Source of the DNA: Rhodanobacter sp. C05
GTDB lineage: Bacteria > Pseudomonadota > Gammaproteobacteria > Xanthomonadales > Rhodanobacteraceae
Length of the DNA: 64,000 nucleotides
Direction of reading: 5' to 3'
Assembly: GCF_002001165.1 (NCBI RefSeq)
Contig: NZ_MUNQ01000008.1
Coordinates: 124,001 to 188,000, forward strand
Positions 43,622 through 53,410 of the stretch are shown piece after piece. The stretch's first letter is position 1; the number at the start of each line of letters is the position of its first letter. Both the position numbers and the translations under genes were made by a program. The notes beneath the pieces are model-generated. The model was not told where the DNA came from, did no database searches, and was given only the letters and a program-made list of their open reading frames with translations.

Positions 43622-45067
43622 TCAGGGTCGTTGGGTCTGCGCAATTGCTCCCGGTTTCGCCGGTGTTCCCTCCGCAATAGTTAGGTATTTAGTAGCGGAG
43701 GCATCAGTTCCTTCGATGACCCGCCGGATAGGGCCGACGGTGTCGACAATCGCGGATCCGGCCGGGTTAGTGATGAAAGCCGCTATCGGCTGCAGACTGC
43801 CTCCACCATTGGGTTTTGAGGATAAAGCAAGGATGTATGGTTGCTTTGGCATGAGGCCCGCGACGGATGCCTGCAAAACTTGAACTAAACCTTGGTCAAA
43901 CAGGCTGACGCTGGTCGTTGGGCCATGCGGATTGGCAGGCGATGACAGGACCAAATGCGCAGCCTCGCCGCTCAGCCCGAGTGGTTGAAGTCCCTGCGTT
44001 CCGTCGCCTGACGATACAGCGCCCGGTACATAGACTAAAGCCTGTGGCGCTTGACCGATGGGAATTGTCGCGACGACTGCATTGGTGATGGTATCTATGG
44101 CCGCCAGTTTGTCGTCATTCTCAAGGCCGACATAGATTCGGGTTCCGTCGCCCGATGGCCAGAGGCCGTGGGGAAGCTTGCCTACTGGAATAGTGGCGAC
44201 CTTTGCGAAATCGCTTGTTCTGAAGACCTGTACTTCATTCAGTCCGCCGACAGTCACGTAGGCGAACTGGCCGTGAGCGTTGTGGACAAAGTTGACGTGG
44301 TTGGTGATCGGACCTGTATCGAGGATCTTGAGGACAGTGAAAGGTGGTTTGGCTGAAAAGGCGACGACTTTGCCTACATCCTTAAGGGTAAACCAAACCT
44401 GCTTGCCATCTGGCGACGCAGCAATGTTCGGGCAGAAAGGGCTGGGCTGAGCGATCCTACCAACGATCTTGTGGTCGTCAACGGTGACGACGACTGTCGT
44501 AGGGTTGAACGAAGAGCAGATGTAGCCGTAGCGCCCATCCGGCGAAAAGATCGTCATGCCAGGGCCACCGGGAGTTTTGATCCTCGCGGTTTCCCGATAG
44601 GTCACTGGATCGATCACCGAGACATAATCCTCGCCGCGGACGGTCGCCCAGACCTCCTTTCCGTCGGGAGTGAAAAATGCTTCGTGCGGCGATCGACCAA
44701 TGTACGTCGTGTGCTTTACCGCGTTCGTCGCGGTATCGATAAAGGTGATTGAGTTCGAGCCAATCGAAACGACCACAAGTGTTTTGTGGTCAGGCGAGAA
44801 ACCCATGCCGTGCACGAGCACCTGTCCTTTGTAGAGCGGACTGAAATTGCCAGGCTGCGGATCACCCAGTCGGATCACACCGAGTAGTTTGTTGTCCGCC
44901 GGATCGGTGACCGACACCGTGTTGGAAAATTGTTCGGCGGCGTAGACGCGGTCGCGATGGCTAATAGCGATGTCCGGTGATGCCGATGCGCTTGGCGTCA
45001 GGCCAGCCCATGCGCTTGATGAAATACAGCAGGCCAGTATCGCGGCATGGCAATAGTTGCGGTGCAT
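43622..45067 (-). CDS. YncE-type beta-propeller protein (periplasmic)
   Basis: 481 residues from the ATG at 45067, with AGGAG seven bases upstream; the frame to 45220 is open but not coding-like. Signal peptide (cleavage about 22, SSAWA-GLT). The mature part has YVTN-type repeats: NTVSVTDPADNKLLGVI, NSITFIDTATNAVKH, PHEAFFTPDGKEVWATVRGEDYVSVIDPVTYRETARI, KIVGRIAQPSPFCPNIAASPDGKQVWFTL, NEVQVFRTSDFAKVATIPVGKLPHGLWPSGDGTRIYVGLENDDKLAAIDTITNAVVATIPIGQAPQALVYVPGA. These resemble cytochrome-cd1-like propellers. The last 130 residues are a separate domain. It starts 1 base after the DUF305 stop; the DUF302-DUF305-propeller order suggests one operon. Confidence 0.9.
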   Translation of the reverse strand: MHRNYCHAAILACCISSSAWAGLTPSASASPDIAISHRDRVYAAEQFSNTVSVTDPADNKLLGVIRLGDPQPGNFSPLYKGQVLVHGMGFSPDHKTLVVVSIGSNSITFIDTATNAVKHTTYIGRSPHEAFFTPDGKEVWATVRGEDYVSVIDPVTYRETARIKTPGGPGMTIFSPDGRYGYICSSFNPTTVVVTVDDHKIVGRIAQPSPFCPNIAASPDGKQVWFTLKDVGKVVAFSAKPPFTVLKILDTGPITNHVNFVHNAHGQFAYVTVGGLNEVQVFRTSDFAKVATIPVGKLPHGLWPSGDGTRIYVGLENDDKLAAIDTITNAVVATIPIGQAPQALVYVPGAVSSGDGTQGLQPLGLSGEAAHLVLSSPANPHGPTTSVSLFDQGLVQVLQASVAGLMPKQPYILALSSKPNGGGSLQPIAAFITNPAGSAIVDTVGPIRRVIEGTDASATKYLTIAEGTPAKPGAIAQTQRP

Positions 45068-45068
45068 A

Positions 45069-45494
45069 TCAGCGCTCCTGTTCGGCATGCATGCCGGAAT
45101 GATCAGACATGGGGCTATCGGGTTGGGTGGGCGAAGGAATTGATGGTGGCAATTGCTGGCCCAGAGCGAGATGCATCGCCGCGATCTCCTGCAGCTGATC
45201 AACGATGATCTCTTGCGCAATCCGCTTGAGTTGTTCGTTGTGTCCGAATCGCAATTCAGCCACCGCCATGTCGATCGCGCCTTGATGATGCGGCACCATC
45301 ATCGCCACAAAGTCCCTGTCCACATCACCGGTGGGCTTGGTCATCATGCCTGCATCCATGGTCGTCATCGCCTTTGATGTTTCGGCCAGGAACGTCGACG
45401 TCTGATTGACTGGATGAGATGCTTTAGCGCTCGCCAGCGGAAAGGCCAGCATCAATACAACCAGGAATTTCTTGCTCGATGAATTGGGACTCAT
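45069..45494 (-). CDS. DUF305 family periplasmic protein
   Basis: 141 residues: signal peptide (cleavage about 24, SAKA-SHP), then the DUF305 core DRDFVAMMVPHHQGAIDMAVAELRFGHNEQLKRIAQEIIVDQLQEIAAMH with the His-His-Gly and Met-rich pattern used to bind Cu or other metals in CopM-type proteins. The C-terminus is disordered. It overlaps the DUF302 gene by an ATGA and precedes the YncE-type gene by one base. Confidence 0.9.
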   Translation of the reverse strand: MSPNSSSKKFLVVLMLAFPLASAKASHPVNQTSTFLAETSKAMTTMDAGMMTKPTGDVDRDFVAMMVPHHQGAIDMAVAELRFGHNEQLKRIAQEIIVDQLQEIAAMHLALGQQLPPSIPSPTQPDSPMSDHSGMHAEQER

Positions 45495-45889
45495 GGCTCG
45501 ATCGCCTTCAAGAGAAGGTTCTGCGCTGGTTCCAGACGACTGGCAAGCGCAGCAGGTACGCCCGATTCTTCCAGCGTCGGCACGATGTCTCGGAAAGAAA
45601 CGATGGTTCGACCGCCGATGTCTTCTCGTACAAGAACGTGAAGAGGCAAGTCCAATGCGCTCTGCGGAGAGGCGAGCATGACGGGCGTTCCACCTTCAGC
45701 TTTTCCATAGATAAGAATGACCGTGGCGGGCATGCTGAGTCCCACATCGCGCGCGTTCGCGGCATGATCGATGAGGGCGAACAGCTTCATGCCCGCGTTC
45801 GAAATCGCTACTGACAGTCGATTCACCGTTTTCTCGAAAGTGAAGGGGCTGTTCAATTCGATCACAGACCTGCTATCTGAGTGGGTCAT
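45491..45889 (-). CDS. DUF302 family protein
   Basis: 132 residues from the ATG at 45889, with GAGAG six bases upstream. Core: ELNSPFTFEKTVNRLSVAISNAGMKLFALIDHAANARDVGLSMPATVILIYGKAEGGTPVMLASPQSALDLPLHVLVREDIGGRTIVSFRDI. DUF302 is a small fold with unknown function, often near redox and metal genes. The fold recurs as the C-terminal domain of the protein at 50496-52109, with clear sequence similarity (IDHAANARDVG against IDHSENATRVG). Confidence 0.9.
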   Translation of the reverse strand: MTHSDSRSVIELNSPFTFEKTVNRLSVAISNAGMKLFALIDHAANARDVGLSMPATVILIYGKAEGGTPVMLASPQSALDLPLHVLVREDIGGRTIVSFRDIVPTLEESGVPAALASRLEPAQNLLLKAIEP

Positions 45890-46093
45890 GTGCATCTCTC
45901 TCGGTAGACTCGATGTGTCTGGCTGGGCAGAGGCTTTCAATTCCGAAGGCCTTACCGCAATGGAAGATTAGGAGAAGGTGACCATCACCGCTTCCTTCCA
46001 AAGTGGTAGGCCTGCATCACTTCACCAATCGCGAAATGTGAGTGATTGAATGGCATCAGCAATGCAAACGAAACTGTCGTTCAAACAAGCGAT

Positions 46094-49027
46094 TTACCGG
46101 TGGAACAAGCGCCTACCTGCATAGACAAAACGTGCGGGAATCTTCAGGTTGGCGCGTGTTCCCTTTCCGGAAGGCGCCACGCCGATGGTGAAGCGACCGC
46201 CGACTCGGCGGGTTCTTTCACGTATGCCTTGCAGACCCCAGTGTCCGGAGTTTTCGGAGGGCAGGGCCGAAAGATCCGCGCCGCGACCATCATCGATGAC
46301 CGTGATGTTCAACTCGCTTCGGTCGTAATGCAGTTCAACATGCAGGGCGCTTGCTTGCGAGTGACGGAATGCGTTGGTGATCAGTTCGCCAACTATCGCA
46401 TGGACGTCGCTGGCAGCTGATGCGTTCAGTGGTCGCGGCTCACCTTCCACATTCATTGAAAATTCCGTCGGATACATCTCGTTCAGGCGATTTGCCAGAT
46501 GGCTGATATCGATGGAGAGGTCTTCCATTGGCTCGGCCAGCGATCGCAGCTCGCCGATCTTGTCGCGACCTTCGTTGAGCGCGTTCTCGGTGACCGACAG
46601 CGCCTTGTCGAGCTTCTGTCTTGCAGCGCCTTCCGGGATGCTCTGGACGGCAACCTGCACATGCAGGAGCAGACTTTGAAAGTTCTGCAGGATGGTGTCG
46701 TGAAAATCACGCGCCATGCTCTCGCGCTCGCGCGTTCGGGCATCGAGCTGCGCATGGATGTGTCGTATGCGCATCAGATGGAGCAGCCACAATCCCGCGA
46801 GAACGACTGCAGCGCAGAGGGCCTTGAACCACCATGTCTGGTAGAACTCGGGCAGGATCTGAAAGGCAAAGCGCGTCGGCTGCGCTGCCCAGGCGCCATC
46901 GGCATTGGATGCTTCGACCTCGAACGTGTATTGGCCGGGCCCAAGGTTGGCGTAATGAGCCGCGCGTCGATCGCTGGCCAACTGCCAGTCCTCGTCGACA
47001 CCCTTGAGGAGAAAACGAAAGCGTGACTTTGCGGGATCCGAGAGTGTGGCCGCCGCATAGGTGATGGTGACACTGCGGGTGCCTTTTTCCAGCGCTGGCA
47101 CAGACGCGCCGGAGAAACGCACGTCGTGATCATTGATCGATTCGATCGACACATGGGCCGCCTGGGGAGCCGGCGGCATCTGCAGCGCGTCGATCCAGGC
47201 AACACCTTGCCGCATTGAGACCCACAAGCGACCATCGTCGGATACCACGAGATTCTTGGCATCCTCCACGCCATCGTCCCGATCGAACAGGGTGAATCTG
47301 AGACTATGGTCGGGCGCGGACAGCGCGGACTGGACGTCCGCTGCGGACGCGCGATAGACGCCACGAGCCGACGATATCCAGAGATCGCCGTTAGAGAGTT
47401 GAAGGAGACCGGACGCATTCTGAAAGCGTTCGCCATTCATGCCGACTAGGTGGATGAAACGGTCGGCAGTCCTGATTGCAATGCCGTCATCGCCAGCGAT
47501 CCAGAGACCGGACTTGCCCAGCCGGAGCTTTCTCAGCGAGCCGAGATCAGGTCCGCTCCGCGATGAGTAGGTTGATAGCTTGCCTTGGTCGATCGAAGTC
47601 AAGTTACCTGAGAGGAACGCCAGCCATGCGCGCGTCCCATCGAACTGAATGCTTGTGGCAGCTTTAGGGTCGATCGTGCTCCAGACGTGTCCATCCCATC
47701 GCGTGACACCGGTGAATCGCATCGAGACCCACAGCGAACCGTCAGGCGCAAGCCGCATATCCACGCAATCCTGCTTGGGGTTCGCCAGCGATGCCTGCTG
47801 ACCGGTCGCCGGCGGAGCGGGAATCGTGATCACCTGATCGTGGATGTAGCGCTGGATACCCTTGTCGCCATTGAACCAGACGCTTCCATCCGGACCATTT
47901 GCGATACAGGGCGACGAGCCACTCAGGTCGGGGTGCACCGAGACGTTTGTGCCCACGCGTATGGGTGGTGTGGCTGAAGCGCTGGCGACCCAGAGCGCCT
48001 GCGTATTGTCTTCAGTGATGGCCGGCCAGAAAACAGGCAGAGGAAGTACGAGTGGAACGAAACGAGTCGTCCTGAATTGCTCGAGTCCATCGGGAGTGGC
48101 AACCCACACATTGCCTTGGCTGTCGCTGAAGTCCGCCGTCACCTGAATATCGGAGTGGTTATCGACGCCCATAACATTTTCCGCGACCAGTTGTGCCTGG
48201 CCGGACATATTGTCCGTGTGCAGGCGAGTCAGTTTGCCGTTGGTGGGTATCCACAACGCTCCTTGCCGGTCCACGATCAGGTCGGCGGTTACGCCGCCGC
48301 TGGGGTATGCGGCAGTGGCTGGCAGGTTGGCCATAGCCACGATGCCCTGGTTCGCGCTGGTGAGCTCGAAACGCTTGGCGCCGGGGCGGAGGCGATACGC
48401 GCCATCGGGAGCGAAGATCCAGTACGACCCGTCAACACCTGTGCCGGTGACCCACACGAACTTCACGTCGATACCGTCGGAATGATCCGCACGGTGCCAG
48501 GCGCCATCGACGAATCGATAGACTCCACTCGATGTGACGACCCAGAGGGTGCCGTCGGTCATCTGCTTGAACGACATGATGGTGCCCTTGCTCAACCCCC
48601 GGCCCACCTGCTCGGTAACGCCTTCGTGCACTCGGGTCACGTTTCCGTGCAGGCCGCCGATCCACAGATTCCCGTCTCTGTCGCCATATAACGACGTGAT
48701 GATTTCGGCGGGTAACTGTTCCTTGAACATGGGTTCGAAGTTCAGCCCATCGAAGCGAAACAGCCCGGTAGGACCACCGAGCCACAGATAGCCTTCCCTG
48801 TCTTCGGTGATGGCGTAGATCGTGGAGGGCAGGCCGTCCTTGACGGTGAAGAGGGTGCGCTTCAATTGCGACAACTGCTCGAAGGCCGGTTTTGTGATGC
48901 TCTGGCCAGAGCTCGCTGGTGCTGCGGCGGCGTGCGCGCTGGCGAGAATGGTGACGCCCATCAGCAGACACCAGCTCGCGGTGTGACGGAAGACCATCAA
49001 GGTTAGAACTTGAACAAGCTTTTTCAT
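46094..49027 (-). CDS. propeller-type sensor histidine kinase (second copy)
   Basis: About 977 residues from the Met at 49027 (signal peptide ending AHAAAA); the frame runs to 49144. Propeller repeats (EGYLWLGGPTGLFRFDG, GNLWIGGLHGNVTRV, GTLWVVTSSGVYRFVDG, GSLWVSMRFTGVTRWDG, GLWIAGDDGIAIR, GDLWISSARGVYRA, GRLWVSMRQGVAWIDAL) precede a Y_Y_Y domain (SVTITYAAATLSDPAKSRFRFLLKGVDEDWQ...YANLGPGQYTFEVEASN), one membrane helix, HisKA_3 with the His in ARDFHDTILQ, and a HATPase with VIDDGRGADL. The paralogue is at 27345. A LuxR-type regulator at 53407 is one candidate partner; none is adjacent. Confidence 0.95.
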   Translation of the reverse strand: MKKLVQVLTLMVFRHTASWCLLMGVTILASAHAAAAPASSGQSITKPAFEQLSQLKRTLFTVKDGLPSTIYAITEDREGYLWLGGPTGLFRFDGLNFEPMFKEQLPAEIITSLYGDRDGNLWIGGLHGNVTRVHEGVTEQVGRGLSKGTIMSFKQMTDGTLWVVTSSGVYRFVDGAWHRADHSDGIDVKFVWVTGTGVDGSYWIFAPDGAYRLRPGAKRFELTSANQGIVAMANLPATAAYPSGGVTADLIVDRQGALWIPTNGKLTRLHTDNMSGQAQLVAENVMGVDNHSDIQVTADFSDSQGNVWVATPDGLEQFRTTRFVPLVLPLPVFWPAITEDNTQALWVASASATPPIRVGTNVSVHPDLSGSSPCIANGPDGSVWFNGDKGIQRYIHDQVITIPAPPATGQQASLANPKQDCVDMRLAPDGSLWVSMRFTGVTRWDGHVWSTIDPKAATSIQFDGTRAWLAFLSGNLTSIDQGKLSTYSSRSGPDLGSLRKLRLGKSGLWIAGDDGIAIRTADRFIHLVGMNGERFQNASGLLQLSNGDLWISSARGVYRASAADVQSALSAPDHSLRFTLFDRDDGVEDAKNLVVSDDGRLWVSMRQGVAWIDALQMPPAPQAAHVSIESINDHDVRFSGASVPALEKGTRSVTITYAAATLSDPAKSRFRFLLKGVDEDWQLASDRRAAHYANLGPGQYTFEVEASNADGAWAAQPTRFAFQILPEFYQTWWFKALCAAVVLAGLWLLHLMRIRHIHAQLDARTRERESMARDFHDTILQNFQSLLLHVQVAVQSIPEGAARQKLDKALSVTENALNEGRDKIGELRSLAEPMEDLSIDISHLANRLNEMYPTEFSMNVEGEPRPLNASAASDVHAIVGELITNAFRHSQASALHVELHYDRSELNITVIDDGRGADLSALPSENSGHWGLQGIRERTRRVGGRFTIGVAPSGKGTRANLKIPARFVYAGRRLFHR

Positions 49028-49427
49028 GCGGAAAGGAAATCCTCGACGTGTGTAGCCGAAACTCACGAGACAAAGCACCGCGCCCGCGATGCTTTTTTCG
49101 TTCGTGAAACAGATATCCCCAGGCCGGACAAGGACCGTATGCACGGGAGTCCCGACCGACAGCCCATTTGGCCATCCGAATCATCGTCGACCACGTTGCA
49201 TCCTAAGTGTTGTCCGATTCATGGAGTTGGTCAAATCGCGCTACCACTTTAGCGGTACTTGCTCTCTAGCCTTGCGGGCGATGACGTCGGAAGAGAGACC
49301 TCCTATTTTGTAGTCGGCAGGTCCACGGTGCTCCAAGGATAGGAAAAAGATGCTGCGTCGCACATCAGCTGGCGATGCCCGGACCTGCCTCTGATCGTCT
49401 TTCATTTGCGCGTTGCGGGAGATCGTC
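49028..49427. other. intergenic region between divergent genes
   Basis: About 400 bases between the second propeller kinase and the CPBP gene. A minus-strand frame from 49241 has no protein features. It holds both promoters; GGGAG lies just before the GTG at 49428. No repeat seen. Confidence 0.4.
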
Positions 49428-50285
49428 GTGACCTTGTCCGAACTATCGCGTATTCCATCCGCACACGCCGGAATCCTTGCTCCAGGCAAATGGTTCCGGT
49501 GGCGCGCCCTATCGTGGGCATCCGCTCTTTTTGTGTTTGCTGCCTTGGTTTTTGTCGCGTCACTGCAGCTGCCGGAATGGCTGTCGCTCTCAGTCGTTTC
49601 CGGATACTGGATCGGGATCATCCTTCCGCTCGCCGGCCTGGCCGTTTACGGATTGGCCGTAAAGCTGTGCGAGCAACGCAGACCCAACGAAATCGCGTTG
49701 CGTCATGCGCCCCGATATTTCCTGCTCGGCGGACTAGTCGGATTCGCCTTCATGGCGTTGTCGCTGCTGTTGCTCTGGCTTTTCGGCCTGAACGATGTGA
49801 GCCGCGGGCATTGGCATGACGCATTCCATTATCTGGTCTTCAACGCGTACATCTCCGCCGTCGTCGAGGAACTGGCCTTCAGGGCAATCCTGTTGCGGAT
49901 CTTCGCCCGCATGTTCGGGCCGTTGCCCGGACTGCTGATTTCGGCGGTCCTGTTTGCAGCCGCGCACGCGAGTCATGCGCCACCGCTGGCGCTTGTTCTA
50001 CTCGTCATCAACGGCGGTCTGCTGATGGGCGTGCTGTACATGATCAGCGGAAGCCTCTGGCTACCCATCGGTGCGCACATCGCCTACGACTTCACCGAGT
50101 GGTCGCTCTTCGGTGTGGGTGATACGGACGGCTATCTGGTCGTGACGCCATCGACTGCTCACGCGGCATGGCTGACGGGAGGAGCAACCGGACCCGATGG
50201 TTCAGTATTGTCCGCACTGGTCACGTGCGTGCTGATCGTCATGGTTGTACTCGTCGCGCGAACCCATTCGTTGAAGCAGACATAG
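49428..50285 (+). CDS. CPBP-family intramembrane protease
   Basis: 285 residues from the GTG at 49428 (GGGAG upstream); a TTG at 49413 is the alternative. About eight membrane segments. The family motifs are present: EELAFRAILLRIF (the Glu-Glu-x-x-x-Arg motif), VLFAAAHASHAPPLA (the His), and LYMISGSLWLPIGAHIAYDF (the third motif). CPBP proteases cut within membranes; bacterial members are linked to bacteriocin self-immunity or maturation of exported proteins. It is read away from the propeller kinase. Confidence 0.9.
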   Translation: MTLSELSRIPSAHAGILAPGKWFRWRALSWASALFVFAALVFVASLQLPEWLSLSVVSGYWIGIILPLAGLAVYGLAVKLCEQRRPNEIALRHAPRYFLLGGLVGFAFMALSLLLLWLFGLNDVSRGHWHDAFHYLVFNAYISAVVEELAFRAILLRIFARMFGPLPGLLISAVLFAAAHASHAPPLALVLLVINGGLLMGVLYMISGSLWLPIGAHIAYDFTEWSLFGVGDTDGYLVVTPSTAHAAWLTGGATGPDGSVLSALVTCVLIVMVVLVARTHSLKQT

Positions 50286-50495
50286 CCATCATGTTGATCC
50301 GCGGTCCATCCCGGATGGAGATCGCTGAAGCAGCTGCGTTTAAAAAAAAATCGTGGCGTGCGCAGGTTAGCCCTTAGGGAGTAGCGATCTCGCTGCAGGA
50401 AGAGAGATGCGGCTTTGATGCCGCGTCAATAACTTGGACACAGTCCGACAGTCATACGAACCGGCTATCGCGTCCCAATCATAGAGGAATGATCT
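50286..50495. other. short promoter region
   Basis: About 210 bases holding an A8 run at 50344 and a GAGGAATGATCT ribosome-binding region before the ATG at 50496. Nothing coding-like. Confidence 0.4.
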
Positions 50496-52109
50496 GTGCA
50501 GAAAATATCTTTGAAGACGATCGTTGTGGCGACGTCGCTTGCGCTGTTCGGTTCATCGTCAATCGCGCAGCAGAACCGCGTACCAAAGCTTCCGATTCTG
50601 CGAGGCAATCCCGCGTTGCAGGTGCAAGGCGAATACGTCGACGAGATGGTGGCGAACTTCATCGCCGCCCATCATCTTCCGGGCCTGACCATGGCCATCG
50701 TGCAGGCGCCTTACATTCCGCGCTCGGCCGGTTACGGAAAGGCCAACATCGACTTGGACGAACTGGCCTCGACCAAGACGATGTGGAACATCGGCCCGAT
50801 CACACAGGCGTTCACTGCCATCGCCATCATGCAGCTGAAGGAGCAGAGCAAGCTGGGCCTCACCGATGCCATCGGCGAGCATGTCGACGGCCTGCCCCCC
50901 GCCTGGCAACACATCACTATCAAGCAACTGATGCAGCACAGTTCTGGCATTGCGGACTATCGCAGCCAGCTCGATAACGCCAGGCGTTACAACCCCAGGG
51001 AGCTGATCGCGCTTGTCGCGAACAAGCCTCTCCAGTTCCGTAGCGGCACGGATGTCCGGATGAGCGCCACGGACGCCACGCTGCTGGCGCTGGCGGTGGA
51101 ACAGGCCAGTGGCATGAGCTATCACGACTTCGTCTGGAAGTATCAAATCGATCTGGAGGGCTTGCAGAGCACGATGTTCGCCAGTGACTTCGCGAAGCTG
51201 GCCAAGAGCGATCGACCTGATGCGCATCCCAATGACAACCAGCATTCGAAGTTCAAGAGTGAAGTGCCTTACATCAACCCGGTCGAGCCCGCGACTGGTT
51301 ACGTCGAGAAAGGAGAGTCGCTTTCTCCGGTCGCTGTCGAGGCATCGGAAAACCTGTTCGGGTTCGGCGATCTATGGTCGTCCGCCGAGGACATCAGCAA
51401 ATGGGACATTGGTCTGGCCGGCACGACGCTGATCCATGCTGGCGAGGATCACGATCTGCTGTACCTGCCGACCAAGCTCGACAACGGCAAAGTGGTCTCC
51501 GCGATGATCGGTTGGGAATTTACTCACCACCCGGGTTTCATGGAGATCAAGGGCGACTCGCCAGGTTTCAGCTCTTACCTGAGTCGTTTCACGATGGCCG
51601 ATGAGCTGGTTTGCGTGACTTTGCTGAGCAACAAGCAAGGCGTGGATCTCACCGTGCTTGCCCGTGACATCGCCGCCGCGTATCAGGCGAGCCTCGGCCC
51701 GAACATCGACCAGCAGCAGATCGTTGCGCAAGAGAGCAAGTTCGGTGTGGCCGAAACGGTCGCCCGCATCAAGGCGGATTTGACCAAGGCAAAGGTGCCC
51801 GTGTTCTCGGTGATCGACCACAGTGAGAACGCCACACGCGTCGGCAAGCAACTGCGCCCGACCACTGTCATTTCTTTTGGCAACCCCAAGGTCGGCACCA
51901 AACTGATGTTGCAGAACCAGGCGATAGGGCTTGAGTTGCCGCTGCACGCGCTGGTCTGGGAGGACGAAAAGGGCCGCACGTGGATCGGCTATCCGCGGCT
52001 GGACAAGCTGGCCGATCGCTATGGCATCAAGGACCTGACAACGATCGATGCGATGACCGGCTTCATGGATCACCTCGTGGCGCAGGCCGCCAATGTCTAC
52101 ACGTATTGA
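50496..52109 (+). CDS. beta-lactamase-fold protein with missing catalytic residues, fused to DUF302
   Basis: 537 residues: signal peptide (ends SSIA-QQ), a serine-hydrolase (class C/CubicO) domain from about 45 to 400, and a C-terminal DUF302 domain (about 430-515). In active members the helix motif is S-x-x-K in a phrase like FNIGSVTKSFTA. Here it reads WNIGPITQAFTA, so Pro101 stands for Ser and Gln104 for Lys. The later HSSGIADY (Tyr motif) is kept. It is therefore unlikely to be a serine hydrolase and may be a binding protein. The DUF302 part resembles the gene at 45491. It is followed by three genes on the same strand. Confidence 0.88.
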   Translation: MQKISLKTIVVATSLALFGSSSIAQQNRVPKLPILRGNPALQVQGEYVDEMVANFIAAHHLPGLTMAIVQAPYIPRSAGYGKANIDLDELASTKTMWNIGPITQAFTAIAIMQLKEQSKLGLTDAIGEHVDGLPPAWQHITIKQLMQHSSGIADYRSQLDNARRYNPRELIALVANKPLQFRSGTDVRMSATDATLLALAVEQASGMSYHDFVWKYQIDLEGLQSTMFASDFAKLAKSDRPDAHPNDNQHSKFKSEVPYINPVEPATGYVEKGESLSPVAVEASENLFGFGDLWSSAEDISKWDIGLAGTTLIHAGEDHDLLYLPTKLDNGKVVSAMIGWEFTHHPGFMEIKGDSPGFSSYLSRFTMADELVCVTLLSNKQGVDLTVLARDIAAAYQASLGPNIDQQQIVAQESKFGVAETVARIKADLTKAKVPVFSVIDHSENATRVGKQLRPTTVISFGNPKVGTKLMLQNQAIGLELPLHALVWEDEKGRTWIGYPRLDKLADRYGIKDLTTIDAMTGFMDHLVAQAANVYTY

Positions 52110-52127
52110 CTGACGGGAGCTATGCCC

Positions 52128-52910
52128 ATGTCCGAACCAACTCAGAACTTCAGTCGTCGTGGCGCGCTGCGTCTGCTCGGCATGGCGGCCGGAGCCGTAG
52201 TAGCTGCACGAATGGCGCCAGCATCGGCTACCACAGTCAGTCTTCGCCCAGGCGGCGCACAGACCTTGCGTGCTTTGATGAGCAAGCTCGATGCCGCACC
52301 CCGTCGCCGCAGCTTCAAGAGCGTGCCGTTCCTGGTGGATTCCAGTGATTTCTGGGATCACGAAGCGGCCATGGAGATCATCAGCTATCGCGGTCATCCG
52401 ACGCAGGTATGGGAAAACAGCGAGATCGCCGCCGCGTGGCCGAACCTGATGCGCGAGTCACTGAACGGGCAGGTCTTCGCCCACCGCAACCTCGATTTCC
52501 TTGCTGTCTCCGCAACCCACGGTTCTGCCCATCTCGCGCTGTTCAATCAGGCCATGTGGGACAAGTACGCGCTGGCCAGCCGCACCGGCGGCGTTTTCAA
52601 GAACAACAGTCTGATCGTCGAGAAGGCCGGAATCGCGCCAAGTGATGATCGAGAAGATGTCGACGGCTTCTACGGCTTCAAGAACAGCAATATCACGACC
52701 TTGCAGCGCCGGGGCGTCGTGTTCATCGCTTGCCACGATTCCATTCACGCGATAGCGCGAGGTCTGGTGAACGGCAATTCTGAAAATGCCGATGCGATTG
52801 CCGCGGATCTGAGCAACAACCTCATTCCCGGTGCGGTGCTGGTGCCGAGCGTGGTGGCATTTCTGCCGCAGTTGCAGCGTGCCGGTTTCACCTACGCCAA
52901 AGGTGCGTAA
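52128..52910 (+). CDS. Tat-exported DsrE-like protein
   Basis: 260 residues from the ATG at 52128, with GGGAG eight bases upstream. Twin-arginine signal SRRGALRLLGMAAGAVVAARMAPASA. The mature domain has a DsrE/sulfur-relay-type ending: GVVFIACHDSIHAIARGLVN and LIPGAVLVPSVVAFLPQLQRAGFTYAKG, with a single Cys in the position of the sulfur-carrying Cys of some DsrE proteins. Periplasmic; substrate unknown. It follows the beta-lactamase-like gene by 18 bases and probably shares its operon. Confidence 0.8.
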   Translation: MSEPTQNFSRRGALRLLGMAAGAVVAARMAPASATTVSLRPGGAQTLRALMSKLDAAPRRRSFKSVPFLVDSSDFWDHEAAMEIISYRGHPTQVWENSEIAAAWPNLMRESLNGQVFAHRNLDFLAVSATHGSAHLALFNQAMWDKYALASRTGGVFKNNSLIVEKAGIAPSDDREDVDGFYGFKNSNITTLQRRGVVFIACHDSIHAIARGLVNGNSENADAIAADLSNNLIPGAVLVPSVVAFLPQLQRAGFTYAKGA

Positions 52911-53032
52911 GCCCCGGCGAACCGATACGCGACGGTGCAGCCTGCAATTTCAAGACGGCGCGTACCTCTTTTGGGCGATTCACCCGATCGTGCCGGGCGG
53001 TATCAAGGAAACAGCATAGAAGGAGCGGGCCA

Positions 53033-53410
53033 GTGCAGATTTTTTCCTGGAATTGTCCAGCCGGCTGGCTGGCGATCGCCTGCGTGGTTGCCCTGCTGGT
53101 GATGCTTGCGGCGTTACTGGTCTGGCGCCGCGGCCATGCAAAGCGCCTGGCGCGATCCAAGGCCGATGACGATGCGCGGGATTCGGCAGTCACCGCATTG
53201 CAGGAATCCATGCTGCAGTCCGCACAGGGATTGATCCTTCGTTTCGAAGCGATCGCCAAGCGCCTGCCGCCGGATCACCCGACGCGACGGGATCTGATCG
53301 AGGCGCTGGACCGGGCCGAGCTGGTTCTGGAAAAGGGGATCGACAAGGCGCAACATTTGCGCGATCAAGCGACATTGCCAAAGGATCCCGGCACTCACCA
53401 TCGTTCATGA
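53033..53410 (+). CDS. membrane-anchored kinase dimerisation domain without His or ATPase
   Basis: 125 residues: one N-terminal membrane helix (WLAIACVVALLVMLAALLVW), then a helical domain that aligns with HisKA_3 (LQESMLQSAQGLILRFEAIAKRLPPDHPTRRDLIEALDRAELVLEKGIDKAQHLRDQ against LHDTLLQ...GLILRFQ... in true kinases). The phosphoacceptor His is replaced by Gln, and there is no HATPase domain. It overlaps the LuxR-type regulator by 4 bases (ATGA). It may act as a decoy or adaptor for a propeller-type kinase; this is an inference. Confidence 0.75.
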   Translation: MQIFSWNCPAGWLAIACVVALLVMLAALLVWRRGHAKRLARSKADDDARDSAVTALQESMLQSAQGLILRFEAIAKRLPPDHPTRRDLIEALDRAELVLEKGIDKAQHLRDQATLPKDPGTHHRS

